Shown here in pieces: positions 7,061-16,317 of a stretch of DNA of 64,000 nucleotides; the first letter of the stretch is position 1, and every line of letters starts with the position of its first letter. A program made the translations under genes and the position numbers. The stretch lies in contig NZ_CP139447.1 in assembly GCF_047121295.1 (NCBI RefSeq), positions 3,038,001 to 3,102,000 on the forward strand, written 5' to 3'. This DNA comes from Longispora sp047121295. Lineage in GTDB: Bacteria > Actinomycetota > Actinomycetes > Mycobacteriales > Micromonosporaceae. The notes under the pieces were generated by a model. It worked only from the letters and a program-made list of their open reading frames with translations. It was not told the origin of the DNA and searched no databases.

Positions 7061-8217
7061 TGCTCCACAGGCCGCTCCCGACCCCGCCCGCCGCCCTGCG
7101 CCGGGGCCCGTTCCGCCGGGGCGCGTTCACCTCCGACCTCCGCTCGCCCCGGCTGACCAGCCAGCTCGGCCTGATGCTCGCCGTGGCGTTCGGCGTGTGT
7201 TTCCTGACCGGGCTGCTCAGCCACGCCATCCAGCACCCGCCCGGCTGGTTCTGGTGGCCGGCGCGCCCGGTGTGGCTGTACCGGGTCACCCAGGGCCTGC
7301 ACATCGCCACCGGGCTGGCCAGCGTGCCGTTGCTGGCCGCGAAGCTGTGGTCGGTGTACCCGAAACTGTTCGCCTGGCCGCCGTTCCGCGACCCGGCGCA
7401 CGCCCTCGAACGTGGCTCCGTGGCCGTCCTGGCGTCCACCGCGATCTTCCAGCTGGTGACGGGGGTCCTGAACATCGCCCGCTGGTACGCGCCGATGCCG
7501 TTCGGGTTCGTCGCCGCGCACCACTGGACGGCGTGGCTGGCCGTCGGCGCGCTGTGCGTGCACGTCGCGGTGAAGCTGCCGGTCGTCCGCCGGGCCCTGG
7601 CCCGCACGCCCCGGGCCGTCCCCGCCGAGGGGCTGAGCCGGCGCGGCCTGCTCGCCGCCGTCGGGGCCACGGCGGCCGTGGTCACGGTCGCCACGGTCGG
7701 CCAGACCGTCCGGCCGCTGCGGGACCTGTCGGTGCTCGCTCCGCGCCGGCCCGGCATCGGACCGCAGGGGCTGCCCGTGAACACCTCGGCCGCCGCCGCC
7801 CGGATCACGGTGCCCGCCGACTTCCGGGTCACGGTCACGGGCCCGACCGGCCGGCACGCGTTCACCGTGGAGCAGTTGGCCGCGCTGCCGCAGCACACAG
7901 TGGCGCTGCCGATCACGTGCGTGGAGGGCTGGAGCGCCGACGCCCGGTGGACGGGCGTGCGGGTCCGGGACCTGATGGCGATGGTCGGGTTCGCCGACGG
8001 GTCGGTGCTGGTGGAATCGTTGCAGCAGGACAGCCCGTACCGGTCGTCCGTGCTCGCGCCGCCGCACGCCCACGACGACCTGACGCTGCTCGCCCTGCGG
8101 CTCAACGGCGAGACCCTGCACCCCGACCACGGCTACCCGTGCCGGCTGATCGCGCCCAACCGGCCGGGCGTGCTGCAGACCAAGTGGGTCACCGCGCTGA
8201 CCGTGGTGCCGTCATGA
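7060..8217 (+). CDS. Membrane-anchored molybdopterin-dependent oxidoreductase
   Basis: 385 residues. The N-terminal half has hydrophobic helices with spaced His residues (LSHAIQHPPGW, GLHIATGLA, AAHHWTAWLAVG), resembling a di-haem cytochrome-b561-like anchor. The C-terminal half is a sulfite-oxidase-type Mo-pterin domain; the Cys in LPITCVEGWSADARW is the expected molybdenum ligand. A twin-arginine-like SRRGLLAAVG between the two halves could mark the export boundary. It starts in overlap with the epimerase stop and overlaps the next gene by 4 bp. The physiological substrate is unknown. Confidence 0.85.
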   Translation: MLHRPLPTPPAALRRGPFRRGAFTSDLRSPRLTSQLGLMLAVAFGVCFLTGLLSHAIQHPPGWFWWPARPVWLYRVTQGLHIATGLASVPLLAAKLWSVYPKLFAWPPFRDPAHALERGSVAVLASTAIFQLVTGVLNIARWYAPMPFGFVAAHHWTAWLAVGALCVHVAVKLPVVRRALARTPRAVPAEGLSRRGLLAAVGATAAVVTVATVGQTVRPLRDLSVLAPRRPGIGPQGLPVNTSAAAARITVPADFRVTVTGPTGRHAFTVEQLAALPQHTVALPITCVEGWSADARWTGVRVRDLMAMVGFADGSVLVESLQQDSPYRSSVLAPPHAHDDLTLLALRLNGETLHPDHGYPCRLIAPNRPGVLQTKWVTALTVVPS

Positions 8218-8672
8218 GGGCCGTCCGCGCCGTCCTGGCCGCCGTGGGTCTGGTCCTCATCGGGTACGCCCTCCTCGGCGTCGCCACCGACCCCGGCAGC
8301 CGCCCGGTCGGCCAGCTCGTGTTCCTCGGCGCGGTCCTGCTCGGCCACGACCTGGTCGTCCTGCCGGCGGCGATCGGGGTGGGCTGGCTGGCCGCCCGGC
8401 TGCTGCCCGGCTGGGCGAAGGGGCCGGCGCACGCCGCCCTGTTCGCGTCGGCGGTGCTCACCCTGATCGCGACGCCGTTCGTCGTCGGCGACGGCCACCC
8501 GCCCGACAACCCGTCGGCCCTGCCCCTCGACTACGGCCGGGGCCTGGCGACGGTGCTGGCCGTCGTGTGGGCGGCGGCCGCCGCGTGGGCCGCCCTGGCC
8601 CGCCGCTCCCGCCGCCCGGCCCGCCCCGGAGGCGACGCTACCGGCATCCGGCGGGGGGAACACGATGCTTGA
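8214..8672 (+). CDS. Small integral membrane protein
   Basis: 152 residues with four likely membrane segments: AVRAVLAAVGLVLIGYALLG, GQLVFLGAVLLGHDLVVLPA, HAALFASAVLTLIATPFVV and ATVLAVVWAAAAAWAALA. The tail is basic (RRSRRPARPG). ATG 8214 overlaps the oxidoreductase stop and the end overlaps the glycosyltransferase start by 8 bp, so it is an obligate operon member. No family is recognised; it may be a subunit or chaperone for the neighbouring membrane enzymes. Confidence 0.75.
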   Translation: MRAVRAVLAAVGLVLIGYALLGVATDPGSRPVGQLVFLGAVLLGHDLVVLPAAIGVGWLAARLLPGWAKGPAHAALFASAVLTLIATPFVVGDGHPPDNPSALPLDYGRGLATVLAVVWAAAAAWAALARRSRRPARPGGDATGIRRGEHDA

Positions 8673-10308
8673 GACCGTCGCCGGCCCCGGGCCCCGGGAG
8701 GCTCCGCCAGGTGGGGCGGCGTGGGGGCGCACCCTGGCCACCGTGGGGGCCGTCGGGGTGCTGGGTGTGCTCACCGTTCTCGTCACGTCCTCGCCCCACT
8801 GGGTCGACCAGACCGGGCTCGTCGCGCTCACCGGCGGGTCCTGGCTGGTGTTCGGGCTCGCGGCGTGGCTGGTGCGCGGGGTGCCGACCCGCCCGGCCGT
8901 CGCGCTGATCCTGCTGTCCGGCCTCGTGCTGCCCGCGCTCGCCGCGCTCGGCCCGCCCCGCAGCAGCGACGACCTTTACCGGTACGTGTGGGACGGCCGG
9001 GTCCAGGCGGCCGGAGTGGACCCGTACCGGTACGCGCCGGCCGACCCCGCGCTCGCCGGCCTGCGGGACGGGTTCCTCTGGCCGGCGACCGGGCCGTGGT
9101 GCGTACCGGGCGGCTGCACCCTGGTCAACCGGCCCGCCGTGCGCACGATCTACCCGCCGGCCGCCGAGGCGTACTTCCTCGCCGTGCACGCGCTGGCACC
9201 CGCCGACAGCCGCACCCGGCCGATCCAGCTCGCCGGGGCCCTGGCCGCGTTCGCCACCACGGTCCTGCTGGTGTGCGCCGCCCCCAGGGTCCGCCCGGGG
9301 CGAACAGCCCCAGCCCCCGGCCCCGGCCCAGCCCCTGGCTCCGGCTCCGGCCTGACTCCCGGCCCCGGCCCTGGTGGCTGGCGCGGATTCCGGGGCCGGT
9401 GGGTGGGCCGCCCGCTGGAGCCCGGCGGGGTCGGGCGCCCCGGGCCGGACCTCAGGCTCGCGGTGCTGTGGGCCTGGTGCCCGACCGTGATCCTGGAGGC
9501 CGGCAACAACGCGCACGTGGACGTGGTCGCGGCCCTCGTCGCCGGGGCGGCCCTGCTGGTCCTCGCCCGGGCGCGCACCCGGCGGGCCACGGTCTGGGGC
9601 GGGGTGCTGCTCGGGCTGGCCGTCGCGGTCAAGCTCACCCCGGCGCTGCTCGGGCCGGCCGTGCTCCGCCGCCGGCCGGTGCTCGTGGTGGCCGGCGCGG
9701 CCGGGGCGGTCGCGGCCGTGTACCTGCCGCACGTCCTCGCGGTCGGGGCCGGCGTCCTCGGCTACATCCCGGGCTACCTCACCGAGGAGGGCTACGCGAA
9801 CGGCTCCCGGTTCGCGCTGCTCACGGCGGTGCTGCCCGGGTCGTGGGCGACGCCGGTCGCGGCGCTGGTGCTGGCCGGGGCGGCGGTGTGGACGATGGCG
9901 CGGTCCGACCCGGACCGGCCGTGGGACGCGGCGGTCGGGCTGGTCGGGGCGGCGCTGCTGGTGACGACGCCGGGCTACTCGTGGTACGCGATCCTGCTGG
10001 TTCTGCTCGTCGCCCTGTCGGGCCGGGCGGAGTGGCTGGCGGTGGCCGTCGCCGGCCAACTGGCCCTGCACGCGGACGACCTGCACCTGGCCCCGGCCGC
10101 CGCGCAACGCCTCGGCTACGGGGCCGCGCTGCTGGCGGTCCTGGTCGTGGGCGTCGCGCGCCGCCGGAACCCCGGGCGGGCGTCCCCGGCGGCCCGGCCG
10201 CCGGTACCGGAACGCGACCGGGCGAGCGGCGGACCACTGCCGGCGGAGGGGCCCGGCGCTCCCGAGCACGGGAAGGACCGGTGCGCGCCGGGGCGGGTGT
10301 CGCCGTAA
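8665..10308 (+). CDS. Polytopic glycosyltransferase (GT87/DUF2029-like)
   Basis: 547-residue membrane protein with about ten hydrophobic segments. The first extracytoplasmic region has SSDDLYRYVWDGRVQAAGVDPYRYAP, which resembles the catalytic loop of lipid-linked mannosyltransferases (MptA/B- and GT87-type), and NNAHVDVVAALVAG follows later. About 50 residues around 213-265 are a Pro/Gly-rich low-complexity loop. As the last gene of the epimerase operon it likely adds a polyprenyl-phosphate sugar outside the membrane; the GT2 of the divergent operon could supply that donor. Confidence 0.8.
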   Translation: MLETVAGPGPREAPPGGAAWGRTLATVGAVGVLGVLTVLVTSSPHWVDQTGLVALTGGSWLVFGLAAWLVRGVPTRPAVALILLSGLVLPALAALGPPRSSDDLYRYVWDGRVQAAGVDPYRYAPADPALAGLRDGFLWPATGPWCVPGGCTLVNRPAVRTIYPPAAEAYFLAVHALAPADSRTRPIQLAGALAAFATTVLLVCAAPRVRPGRTAPAPGPGPAPGSGSGLTPGPGPGGWRGFRGRWVGRPLEPGGVGRPGPDLRLAVLWAWCPTVILEAGNNAHVDVVAALVAGAALLVLARARTRRATVWGGVLLGLAVAVKLTPALLGPAVLRRRPVLVVAGAAGAVAAVYLPHVLAVGAGVLGYIPGYLTEEGYANGSRFALLTAVLPGSWATPVAALVLAGAAVWTMARSDPDRPWDAAVGLVGAALLVTTPGYSWYAILLVLLVALSGRAEWLAVAVAGQLALHADDLHLAPAAAQRLGYGAALLAVLVVGVARRRNPGRASPAARPPVPERDRASGGPLPAEGPGAPEHGKDRCAPGRVSP

Positions 10309-10317
10309 CCGGAAAAG

Positions 10318-10510
10318 TCATTGATCTTTCGGGGTGAACAGCTCCGCGAGGTGGTGGGTGAGGATCGCGAGGGCCGCGCTGCCCGCCGAGCACGCTGGAC
10401 CCGAGGCCGTTGGTCATGGCGAGCAGCCCGGCGGCGGCCAGCACCGGGTCGCGGCCCGGCGCGACGTCGCCGGCCTCCAGCTCGCCCCGCGCGCGCCCCG
10501 GCCGCGCCTG
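10318..10510 (-). pseudogene. Remnant of a TetR-family regulator C-terminus
   Basis: In one minus-strand frame the text reads RDPVLAAAGLLAMTNGLGSS then VLGGQR, and in another frame it continues LAILTHHLAELFTPKDQ and stops. This is the usual C-terminal pattern of TetR repressors, broken by a frameshift near 10385. No DNA-binding N-terminus is present upstream, so it is a decayed fragment. The rest of the 417-bp gap before 10726 shows nothing else convincing. Confidence 0.5.
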
Positions 10511-10725
10511 GCCCGGCTCGTCGGCAACAGCACGATCCTGGATGCGGAGCTGATGAGCCTGGCGCTGGAGCTGGTGATCGACCGGATCCCGCGCGAGGTG
10601 CCGGCGGGGCGTTGAGGCCGGCCTCTGTGGGTTTTGTCGGCGCCGACCGACCGGCACGCCAAAGGTAGCCGAACAATCGGTGTCGGACCTGGCAATAGCC
10701 CCACTGTGGCCGGTAGAACCAGGGC

Positions 10726-12249
10726 ATGCCCCCACTGCATAGACGAACGTTCATCCTCGGTGGTCTCGCCGGCGCCGGCGCGACCCTCCTCACCTCGGGT
10801 ACCGCCGGCGCGGCCCTCGGCTACCCGTTCACCCTCGGTGTCGCGTCCGGCGACCCGCTGCCCGACGGGGTGGTGCTGTGGACCCGGCTCGCCCCGTCGC
10901 CGCTGAACGCCGACGGCCAGGGCGGGATGTCCACCGCCTCGGTGTCGGTGGACTGGCAGGTGGCGTCCGACGAGTACTTCACCCAGCTCGTCCGGACCGG
11001 CACCGTCACCGCCGCTTACGCGTCCGCGCACACCGTGCACGTGGAGGTGACCGGCCTGCAGCCCGGCGCGGAGTACTTCTACCGGTTCCGCGCGTCGGGC
11101 TACCTGTCCCCGGTCGGCCGGACCCGCACCGCCCCCGGCCCCGGGTCGAACTCCCCGTTCACGATGCTGTTCACCTCGTGCTCGCACTACGAGTCGGGCT
11201 ACTTCACGGCGTACCGGCGGATGGCCGAGGAGCAGCCCGACCTGATGCTGCACCTCGGCGACTACCTGTACGAGGGCACCGCGTCCACCACCGCCGTCCG
11301 CAAGCACGCCCCGACGAGTGAGATCACGACGCTGGCGAACTACCGGGTGCGGCACGCGCAGTACAAGACGGATCCCGATCTGCAGGCCGCGCACGCCGCC
11401 GCCCCGTGGCTGGTGATCTGGGACGACCACGAGGTGGAGAACAACTACGCGAACCTGACGCGGGCCGACAACTCCCCGGCCGGCGACGTGACCTGGTTCA
11501 AGGCGCGCCGGGCCGCCGCCTACAAGGCGTACTACGAGCACATGCCGCTGCGGGCGTCGTCGATCCCCGTGAACGAGAACATGCAGCTCTACCGGCGGCT
11601 GCGCTGGGGGAGCCTGGCCACCTTCCACCTGCTGGACACCCGGCAGTACCGCGACGACCAGGCCTGCGGCGACGGCACCAAGGTGTGCGCCGACGCGAAG
11701 CTGCCCAACCGCACCCTGACCGGCACCGCCCAGGAGTCCTGGCTGCTCGACGGCCTCGGCCAGCACCTCGGCACCTGGGACATCATCGGCCAGCAGGTGT
11801 TCTTCGCGCAGAAGCTCGCCGACTCCTCGGGCGCGACCTCGATGGACGCCTGGGACGGCTACGTGGCCAACCGCGACCGGCTCCAGCAGGGCTGGGACGC
11901 GCGCGGCGTGCGCAGCGCCGTGGTGCTCACCGGCGACGTGCACCGGTCGTGGGCGAGCAACCTGATGCTCGACTACGCCTCGCAGAACAGGATCGTCGGC
12001 ACGGAGCTGGTCACCACGTCCGTGACGTCCACCGGCGACGGCAACGCGGCGGAGACCGGCCTGTCCAGCCTCAACCCGCACGTCAAGTTCTACAAGAACC
12101 TCCGGGGGTACGTCCGGGCCAACGTCGACTCCACCCGGATGGCCGTCGACTTCCGGTTCGTGGACAAGGTGACCGTCCGCGACTACCCGGTGCACACCGT
12201 GCAGAGCTACGCGATCGAGGCCGGCAACCCCGGTCTGGTGAACCCGTGA
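10726..12249 (+). CDS. phoD: Secreted PhoD-type alkaline phosphatase
   Basis: 507-residue phosphodiesterase/alkaline phosphatase D. The N-terminus HRRTFILGGLAGAGATLL is a twin-arginine signal. The PhoD N-terminal domain (FTLGVASGDPLPDGVVLWTRL) precedes the metallophosphatase core with TSCSHYES, LHLGDYLYEG, WDDHEVENNYAN and LTGDVHRSW supplying the Fe/Ca ligands. It would release phosphate from organic esters or teichoic acid outside the cell. The stop overlaps the GTG of the next gene, coupling the two. No PHO box is obvious upstream. Confidence 0.93.
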   Translation: MPPLHRRTFILGGLAGAGATLLTSGTAGAALGYPFTLGVASGDPLPDGVVLWTRLAPSPLNADGQGGMSTASVSVDWQVASDEYFTQLVRTGTVTAAYASAHTVHVEVTGLQPGAEYFYRFRASGYLSPVGRTRTAPGPGSNSPFTMLFTSCSHYESGYFTAYRRMAEEQPDLMLHLGDYLYEGTASTTAVRKHAPTSEITTLANYRVRHAQYKTDPDLQAAHAAAPWLVIWDDHEVENNYANLTRADNSPAGDVTWFKARRAAAYKAYYEHMPLRASSIPVNENMQLYRRLRWGSLATFHLLDTRQYRDDQACGDGTKVCADAKLPNRTLTGTAQESWLLDGLGQHLGTWDIIGQQVFFAQKLADSSGATSMDAWDGYVANRDRLQQGWDARGVRSAVVLTGDVHRSWASNLMLDYASQNRIVGTELVTTSVTSTGDGNAAETGLSSLNPHVKFYKNLRGYVRANVDSTRMAVDFRFVDKVTVRDYPVHTVQSYAIEAGNPGLVNP

Positions 12250-13487
12250 GGGCCCGGCTTTTGATGGTCGGCGTCGCCTCGGCCCTGCTGCTGACGGCAA
12301 CCCCTGCCGCTGCGTCCGGCACCACCCCGGCGGACATCACCTGGTCCACGGCGAACAGCGTCGCGACCGGCGACCAGGACAACGCGGCGGTGTCGGCGAC
12401 CCGCAACGGGTACACGGCCGTCGTCTGGGAGGACGACCGCGACGCGGCGACCCCGACCGACCCGGTGCACTCGGAGGTGTTCCTCCGCCTGTACAAGGAC
12501 GGCGCGTCCCTGTACGAGAAGAAGATCTCCACCGGCGGCACCGGCACCTGGCGGCACTGGCAGCCCGACGTCGCCCTGCACGAGGACGGCACCGCCGTGG
12601 TCGTCTGGTCGGAGGACCCCGACGGCAACGGCTTCTACAACATCGCCGTGCGCACCGTGTCCACCGCCGGCACGGTCAGCGGCTCGGGCACGGCCAACGC
12701 CAGTTCCGCCGGCCAGCAGTTCGAGCCGGCCGTGGCCGCCGACCCCGACGGCGCGGGTTTCACCGTGGTCTGGGAGGACACGCAGACCGGGGCCCAGCCG
12801 ACGGTCCGCGCGGCCGGCTTCGCCTCGCTCGCGTCGAAGACCTACGAGGCACAGGTCAACACGACCGGCGGCACGCACCACCGGCCGGACGTGGCCGTCG
12901 GCGCGGCCGGCAACGCGGTCGTGGTCTGGGACGAGGACGGCGACGGCAACGGCTTCTACAACATCGGCCTGAAGATCCTCACCCCGACGGGTGGCGTGAA
13001 GCTGGCCCAGACGGTGGCCAACGCGGCCGGCGGCGGCCAGCAGCGGAACCCGGCCGTGGCCGCGAACTTCAACGGCGACTTCGTGGCCGCGTGGGAGACC
13101 GACCACACGGGTACCGCCCGGGTCGCCACCCGCTCCTTCACCGCCGCCGGGGCGGCCCGCACCCCCACCGACCGGCTCGTCACGGACGACACCGAGGTCG
13201 TGGGCCCGCAGTCCACGCCCCGGGTCGGCGTCGACGACCAGCTCAAGCTCGTGGTGTCCTGGGTGGACGGCTCGGACGTGTGGGCGCGCGGCTTCAACCC
13301 CGACGGCACGGTCACCGGCCGGCTGCCCGAGCTGCGGGTGAACGCGACGGCCACCGGCCGGCAGGACGAGCCGGCGCTCGGGGTGTCGCCGTGGGGCGAG
13401 GTCACCGTGGCGTTCACGGACGACCAGGACGGCAACGGCTTCGACCAGGTGTACCTGGGCACGGGGCTGGTCAACAGCACCTGGTAA
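12246..13487 (+). CDS. Secreted repeat protein, probable beta-propeller
   Basis: 413 residues, GTG start overlapping the PhoD stop. A signal peptide (VRARLLMVGVASALLLTATP) precedes about six repeats of near 50 residues with the pattern QxxPxVA...G.xVVVWExxDGNGFYNI. The periodic VVW-acidic-DGNG motif suggests calcium-binding blades of a six- or seven-bladed propeller. No enzymatic motif is seen. Tight coupling to PhoD suggests a partner that binds substrate or cell wall. No family name is certain. Confidence 0.8.
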   Translation: MRARLLMVGVASALLLTATPAAASGTTPADITWSTANSVATGDQDNAAVSATRNGYTAVVWEDDRDAATPTDPVHSEVFLRLYKDGASLYEKKISTGGTGTWRHWQPDVALHEDGTAVVVWSEDPDGNGFYNIAVRTVSTAGTVSGSGTANASSAGQQFEPAVAADPDGAGFTVVWEDTQTGAQPTVRAAGFASLASKTYEAQVNTTGGTHHRPDVAVGAAGNAVVVWDEDGDGNGFYNIGLKILTPTGGVKLAQTVANAAGGGQQRNPAVAANFNGDFVAAWETDHTGTARVATRSFTAAGAARTPTDRLVTDDTEVVGPQSTPRVGVDDQLKLVVSWVDGSDVWARGFNPDGTVTGRLPELRVNATATGRQDEPALGVSPWGEVTVAFTDDQDGNGFDQVYLGTGLVNSTW

Positions 13488-13601
13488 CCGGTGGCTGCCT
13501 GGCCCGGAGGTCGCCTGGTCAGGGTGACGTTCGGGCCGGGCGGCCCACCAGGGACCGCCCTTCGGGGCCTGCCGCCCTCTGGGCCCGCGGCCGGGCTCCG
13601 T

Positions 13602-14570
13602 TCACGCCGGTGTCGACTGGCGCACTCCGGCCCGCTTCACCGCCCGCCCCACCACGGTGGTCTCCGCCGCCGGCACCCCGAGCGGCCCCAGCACCCGGGT
13701 CACGAACCCGTAGAGGGCCGGCAGGTCCGGGGTGAACAGGGTCGCGAGCAGGTTCGTCGCCCCGGTCGTCGCCACCACCCCGTGCACGTACCGGTGCCCG
13801 GCCAGCGCCGTGCCGACCGCCTCCAGCCGGTCCGGGGGCACGGTCATCCACAGGGTCGCGTCCACGGCCATGCCCAGCAGCCGGGCGTCGATCGTCGCGT
13901 GCGTCCGCAGCAGCCCGGCCGCACCGAGCCGGTGCAGGTGCCGGCGGACCGTCGACTCGGGCGCGCCGACGGCCGCCGCGAGCGCCGCCGTCCCCACCCG
14001 GGCGTCGACCGCGAGCCGGTCGAGCAGCGCCCGGTCCAGCTCCCCGGGCGGCTGCGACACCTCGGACGGCCCGTCCGGCGGGGACTCCAGGGCGCGGACC
14101 TCCTCCGCCGTCAGCCAGCCGGCCCGCCACGACGACGCGTCGGCGAACACGTGCAGCACCGCCTGGGCGGTGGTGGCCGTGACGGCGGTGGTGGCCGGCA
14201 GCTGCTCGTACAGCAGCCGGTCGCGGTCGCCCGGGCCGGTGACCGCGAGCGCGACGATCTCCTCCCCGCCGAGGGCGATGTCCACGTACGGCACGTCGTC
14301 GCGCCGGGCGAGCGCGTCGGCCAGCACGTCGACCCGGCCGCGCAGCACCCGGACCCGCAGCACGAGCGCCCCGGCCGGGTACGCGCTGACCTCGGGCACC
14401 CGGACCACCCGCAGCACCCCGGACCGGTCGAGCCGGGCCAGCCGGCGCACGACGGTCCGCGCGGACACCCCCAGAACCTCCCCGATCCGGGTACTCGACG
14501 CCCGCCCGTCGACCTGGAGCGCGCACACGATCCGCCGGTCCAGCCCGTCCAGGGTGATGTCGCCAGTCAA
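13602..14570 (-). CDS. Lrp/AsnC-family regulator, tandem two-module type
   Basis: 322 residues made of two AsnC halves. Module 1: LDGLDRRIVCALQVDGRASS with the HTH RIGEVLGVSARTVVRRLARL and a short effector region. Module 2: ELDRALLDRLAVDARVGTAAL with AAAVGAPESTVRRHLHRL, followed by a RAM-like sensor domain (VDATLWMTV ... HGVVATTGATNLLATLFT). Such double-module regulators usually sense an amino acid or aromatic ligand. It is divergent from the monophosphatase-like gene at 14706 and may control it. Confidence 0.88.
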   Translation of the reverse strand: MTGDITLDGLDRRIVCALQVDGRASSTRIGEVLGVSARTVVRRLARLDRSGVLRVVRVPEVSAYPAGALVLRVRVLRGRVDVLADALARRDDVPYVDIALGGEEIVALAVTGPGDRDRLLYEQLPATTAVTATTAQAVLHVFADASSWRAGWLTAEEVRALESPPDGPSEVSQPPGELDRALLDRLAVDARVGTAALAAAVGAPESTVRRHLHRLGAAGLLRTHATIDARLLGMAVDATLWMTVPPDRLEAVGTALAGHRYVHGVVATTGATNLLATLFTPDLPALYGFVTRVLGPLGVPAAETTVVGRAVKRAGVRQSTPA

Positions 14571-14705
14571 CCGGTCAGCCCCGCCTCTTGTCCGATTCCG
14601 CTCATCCAGCGGCGAACAGGGACTCTACTCGAGCGGTCGGTTGCTACACCTGTCCGCACACCGCCGCCCGGACCGGGCCGGTGACCCGCCGTCCCAGGAG
14701 TCCCC

Positions 14706-15512
14706 GTGACCACCAGACCGAACGCCGACCTCGCCGCCCTGCTGCCCGGCGTCGTCGCCGCCGTGACGACCGCCGCCGCGCACCTGTCCGCCCGGTTCAC
14801 CCCGGACCTGCGTTCCCCGGCCACCCGGGAGGCGATCGTCGCCGGGTTCGCCGACCTCGACGGCCCGGTGGAGGAACACCTGCGCCCCGCCCTGACCCGG
14901 CTGCGCCCCACGGCGGGCTGGGCCGACGACGAGTTCGCGGTCGGACCGCTGCCGGCCGGGGAGTGCTGGGTGCTCGACCCGGTCGACGGGGTGGTGCACT
15001 ACGCCCACGGCCTGCCGTACTGGAGCGTCGCCGTCGCGCTCGTCCGCGACGGCGAGCCGGTGCTGGCCGTGGTGCACTCGCCCCCGCTGGGCCGGACGTA
15101 CACCGCCGTCGCCGGGCACGGCGCGTCCGTCGGCGGGCGGCCCTCGGCGAAGACGGACCTCGGCGCGGCGCTGGTCGCGACCACGCTGGCCAACGACCCG
15201 GCCGGCAATCCGGAGGACACCCGCCGCGCCGGGCTCTCGCTCGCGGCCGTCGCCCCGCACGTCCTCGCGGTCCGCAACCTCGGCCCCACCTCCGTACAGG
15301 CGGCCGACGTCGCGGCCGGCCGGCTCGACGCCTTCTGGCTGCACGGCCGGACCCGCGACCTGCTCACCGGCGCGCTCCTGGTCCGCGAGGCCGGCGGCGT
15401 CGTCACCGACGCCCTCGGCGCGCCGTGGACCGGGCTCTCCGACAGCTTCGTCGCCACCGCCCCGGGCCTGCACCGCCCTCTGCTGGCCGCCCTCGCGACC
15501 AGCGCCGCCTGA
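14706..15512 (+). CDS. Inositol-monophosphatase-family phosphatase
   Basis: 268 residues. The metal-binding signature is WVLDPVDGVVHYAHGLPYWSV, close to the family WxxDPIDGTxNF but with Val-Val-His-Tyr where Thr-x-Asn-Phe is usual; an upstream DDEF supplies the acidic ligand and the C-terminal motif reads GGVVTDALGAPW. GTG 14706 follows AGGAG. It should dephosphorylate a small sugar or inositol phosphate with Mg2+. The altered signature means substrate range may differ. It is divergent from the AsnC-type regulator and 44 bp ahead of the F420-type reductase. Confidence 0.85.
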   Translation: MTTRPNADLAALLPGVVAAVTTAAAHLSARFTPDLRSPATREAIVAGFADLDGPVEEHLRPALTRLRPTAGWADDEFAVGPLPAGECWVLDPVDGVVHYAHGLPYWSVAVALVRDGEPVLAVVHSPPLGRTYTAVAGHGASVGGRPSAKTDLGAALVATTLANDPAGNPEDTRRAGLSLAAVAPHVLAVRNLGPTSVQAADVAAGRLDAFWLHGRTRDLLTGALLVREAGGVVTDALGAPWTGLSDSFVATAPGLHRPLLAALATSAA

Positions 15513-15556
15513 TCCGCCCGTCGTTCCCACCACCCCACGATCCCCAGGAGTTCACC

Positions 15557-16201
15557 ATGACCAGCATCGCCATCCTCGGCTCCGGCCGGGTCGGCCGCGT
15601 TCTCGGCACCGGATTGGCCGCCGCCGGGCACACCGTCACGATCGGCGCGTCCGACCCGACCCGCGAGGCCGTAGCCTGGGCCGACACCCCCGTGCGGGTC
15701 GGCACGCGCGCCGGGGCCGCCGACGCCGCCGAGGTCGTCGTCAACGCCACGCCGGGGGAGGTGTCGGTGGCGGTGCTGGGCGGGCTCGCGCGGTACCTGG
15801 AGGGCAAGGTCGTGATCGATGTCGCCAACGCCACCGGGCACGGCCCGGACGGGATGCCCGGGGCGCTGCGCTATCCGGGCGGCAGCCTCGGCGAGGAGCT
15901 CCAGCGCGCACTGCCCGCGAGCCGGGTGGTGAAGACCCTGAACACGATGGTGTACACCGTGATGGCCGCCCCGGGCAGCCTCGCCACCCCGGGCACGGTG
16001 TTCCTGTCCGGCGACGACCCGGACGCCAAGGCCACGACAGCGGGGCTCCTCGGCGACCTGGGCTGGCGGCCCGAGCAGGTCCTCGACCTCGGCGGCATCG
16101 GCACGGCCCGGGCGCCGGAGGCGTTCGCGCTGCTCGTCGGGCCGTTGTTCCGGGCGCTCGGCGGGCGCGGCTTCGCGCTGGGCGTCGCGAGCACGGGCTG
16201 A
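15557..16201 (+). CDS. NADPH/F420 reductase-like NAD(P)-binding protein
   Basis: 214 residues with N-terminal SIAILGSGRVGRVLGTGLA, the Rossmann GxGxxG of F420-dependent NADP oxidoreductases (pyrroline-5-carboxylate-reductase-like fold). VVIDVANATG and SRVVKTLNTMVYTVM match the family core. AGGAG sits 6 bp before ATG. It probably moves hydride between NADPH and coenzyme F420 or another deazaflavin-like cofactor, though many members are uncharacterised. Confidence 0.83.
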   Translation: MTSIAILGSGRVGRVLGTGLAAAGHTVTIGASDPTREAVAWADTPVRVGTRAGAADAAEVVVNATPGEVSVAVLGGLARYLEGKVVIDVANATGHGPDGMPGALRYPGGSLGEELQRALPASRVVKTLNTMVYTVMAAPGSLATPGTVFLSGDDPDAKATTAGLLGDLGWRPEQVLDLGGIGTARAPEAFALLVGPLFRALGGRGFALGVASTG

Positions 16202-16317
16202 CCACGCCCGTGGCCCGCGCGGCCCTGCGGCCGGGGCGGGGCGGATCCGGCCGCCGTGGACATCCGGCCCCGGACGAGCCGGTTTCCGGCCACGGCATGG
16301 GGTAGCGTCGATGGGTC

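Noticed and set aside
10334..10615. Plus-strand 93-codon frame in the gap before PhoD
   Set aside because: No recognisable domain and no ribosome site; the minus strand shows a clearer TetR remnant.
15203..15217. GCAATCCGGAGGAC inside the monophosphatase gene
   Set aside because: Only part of the motif and within coding sequence; chance match.
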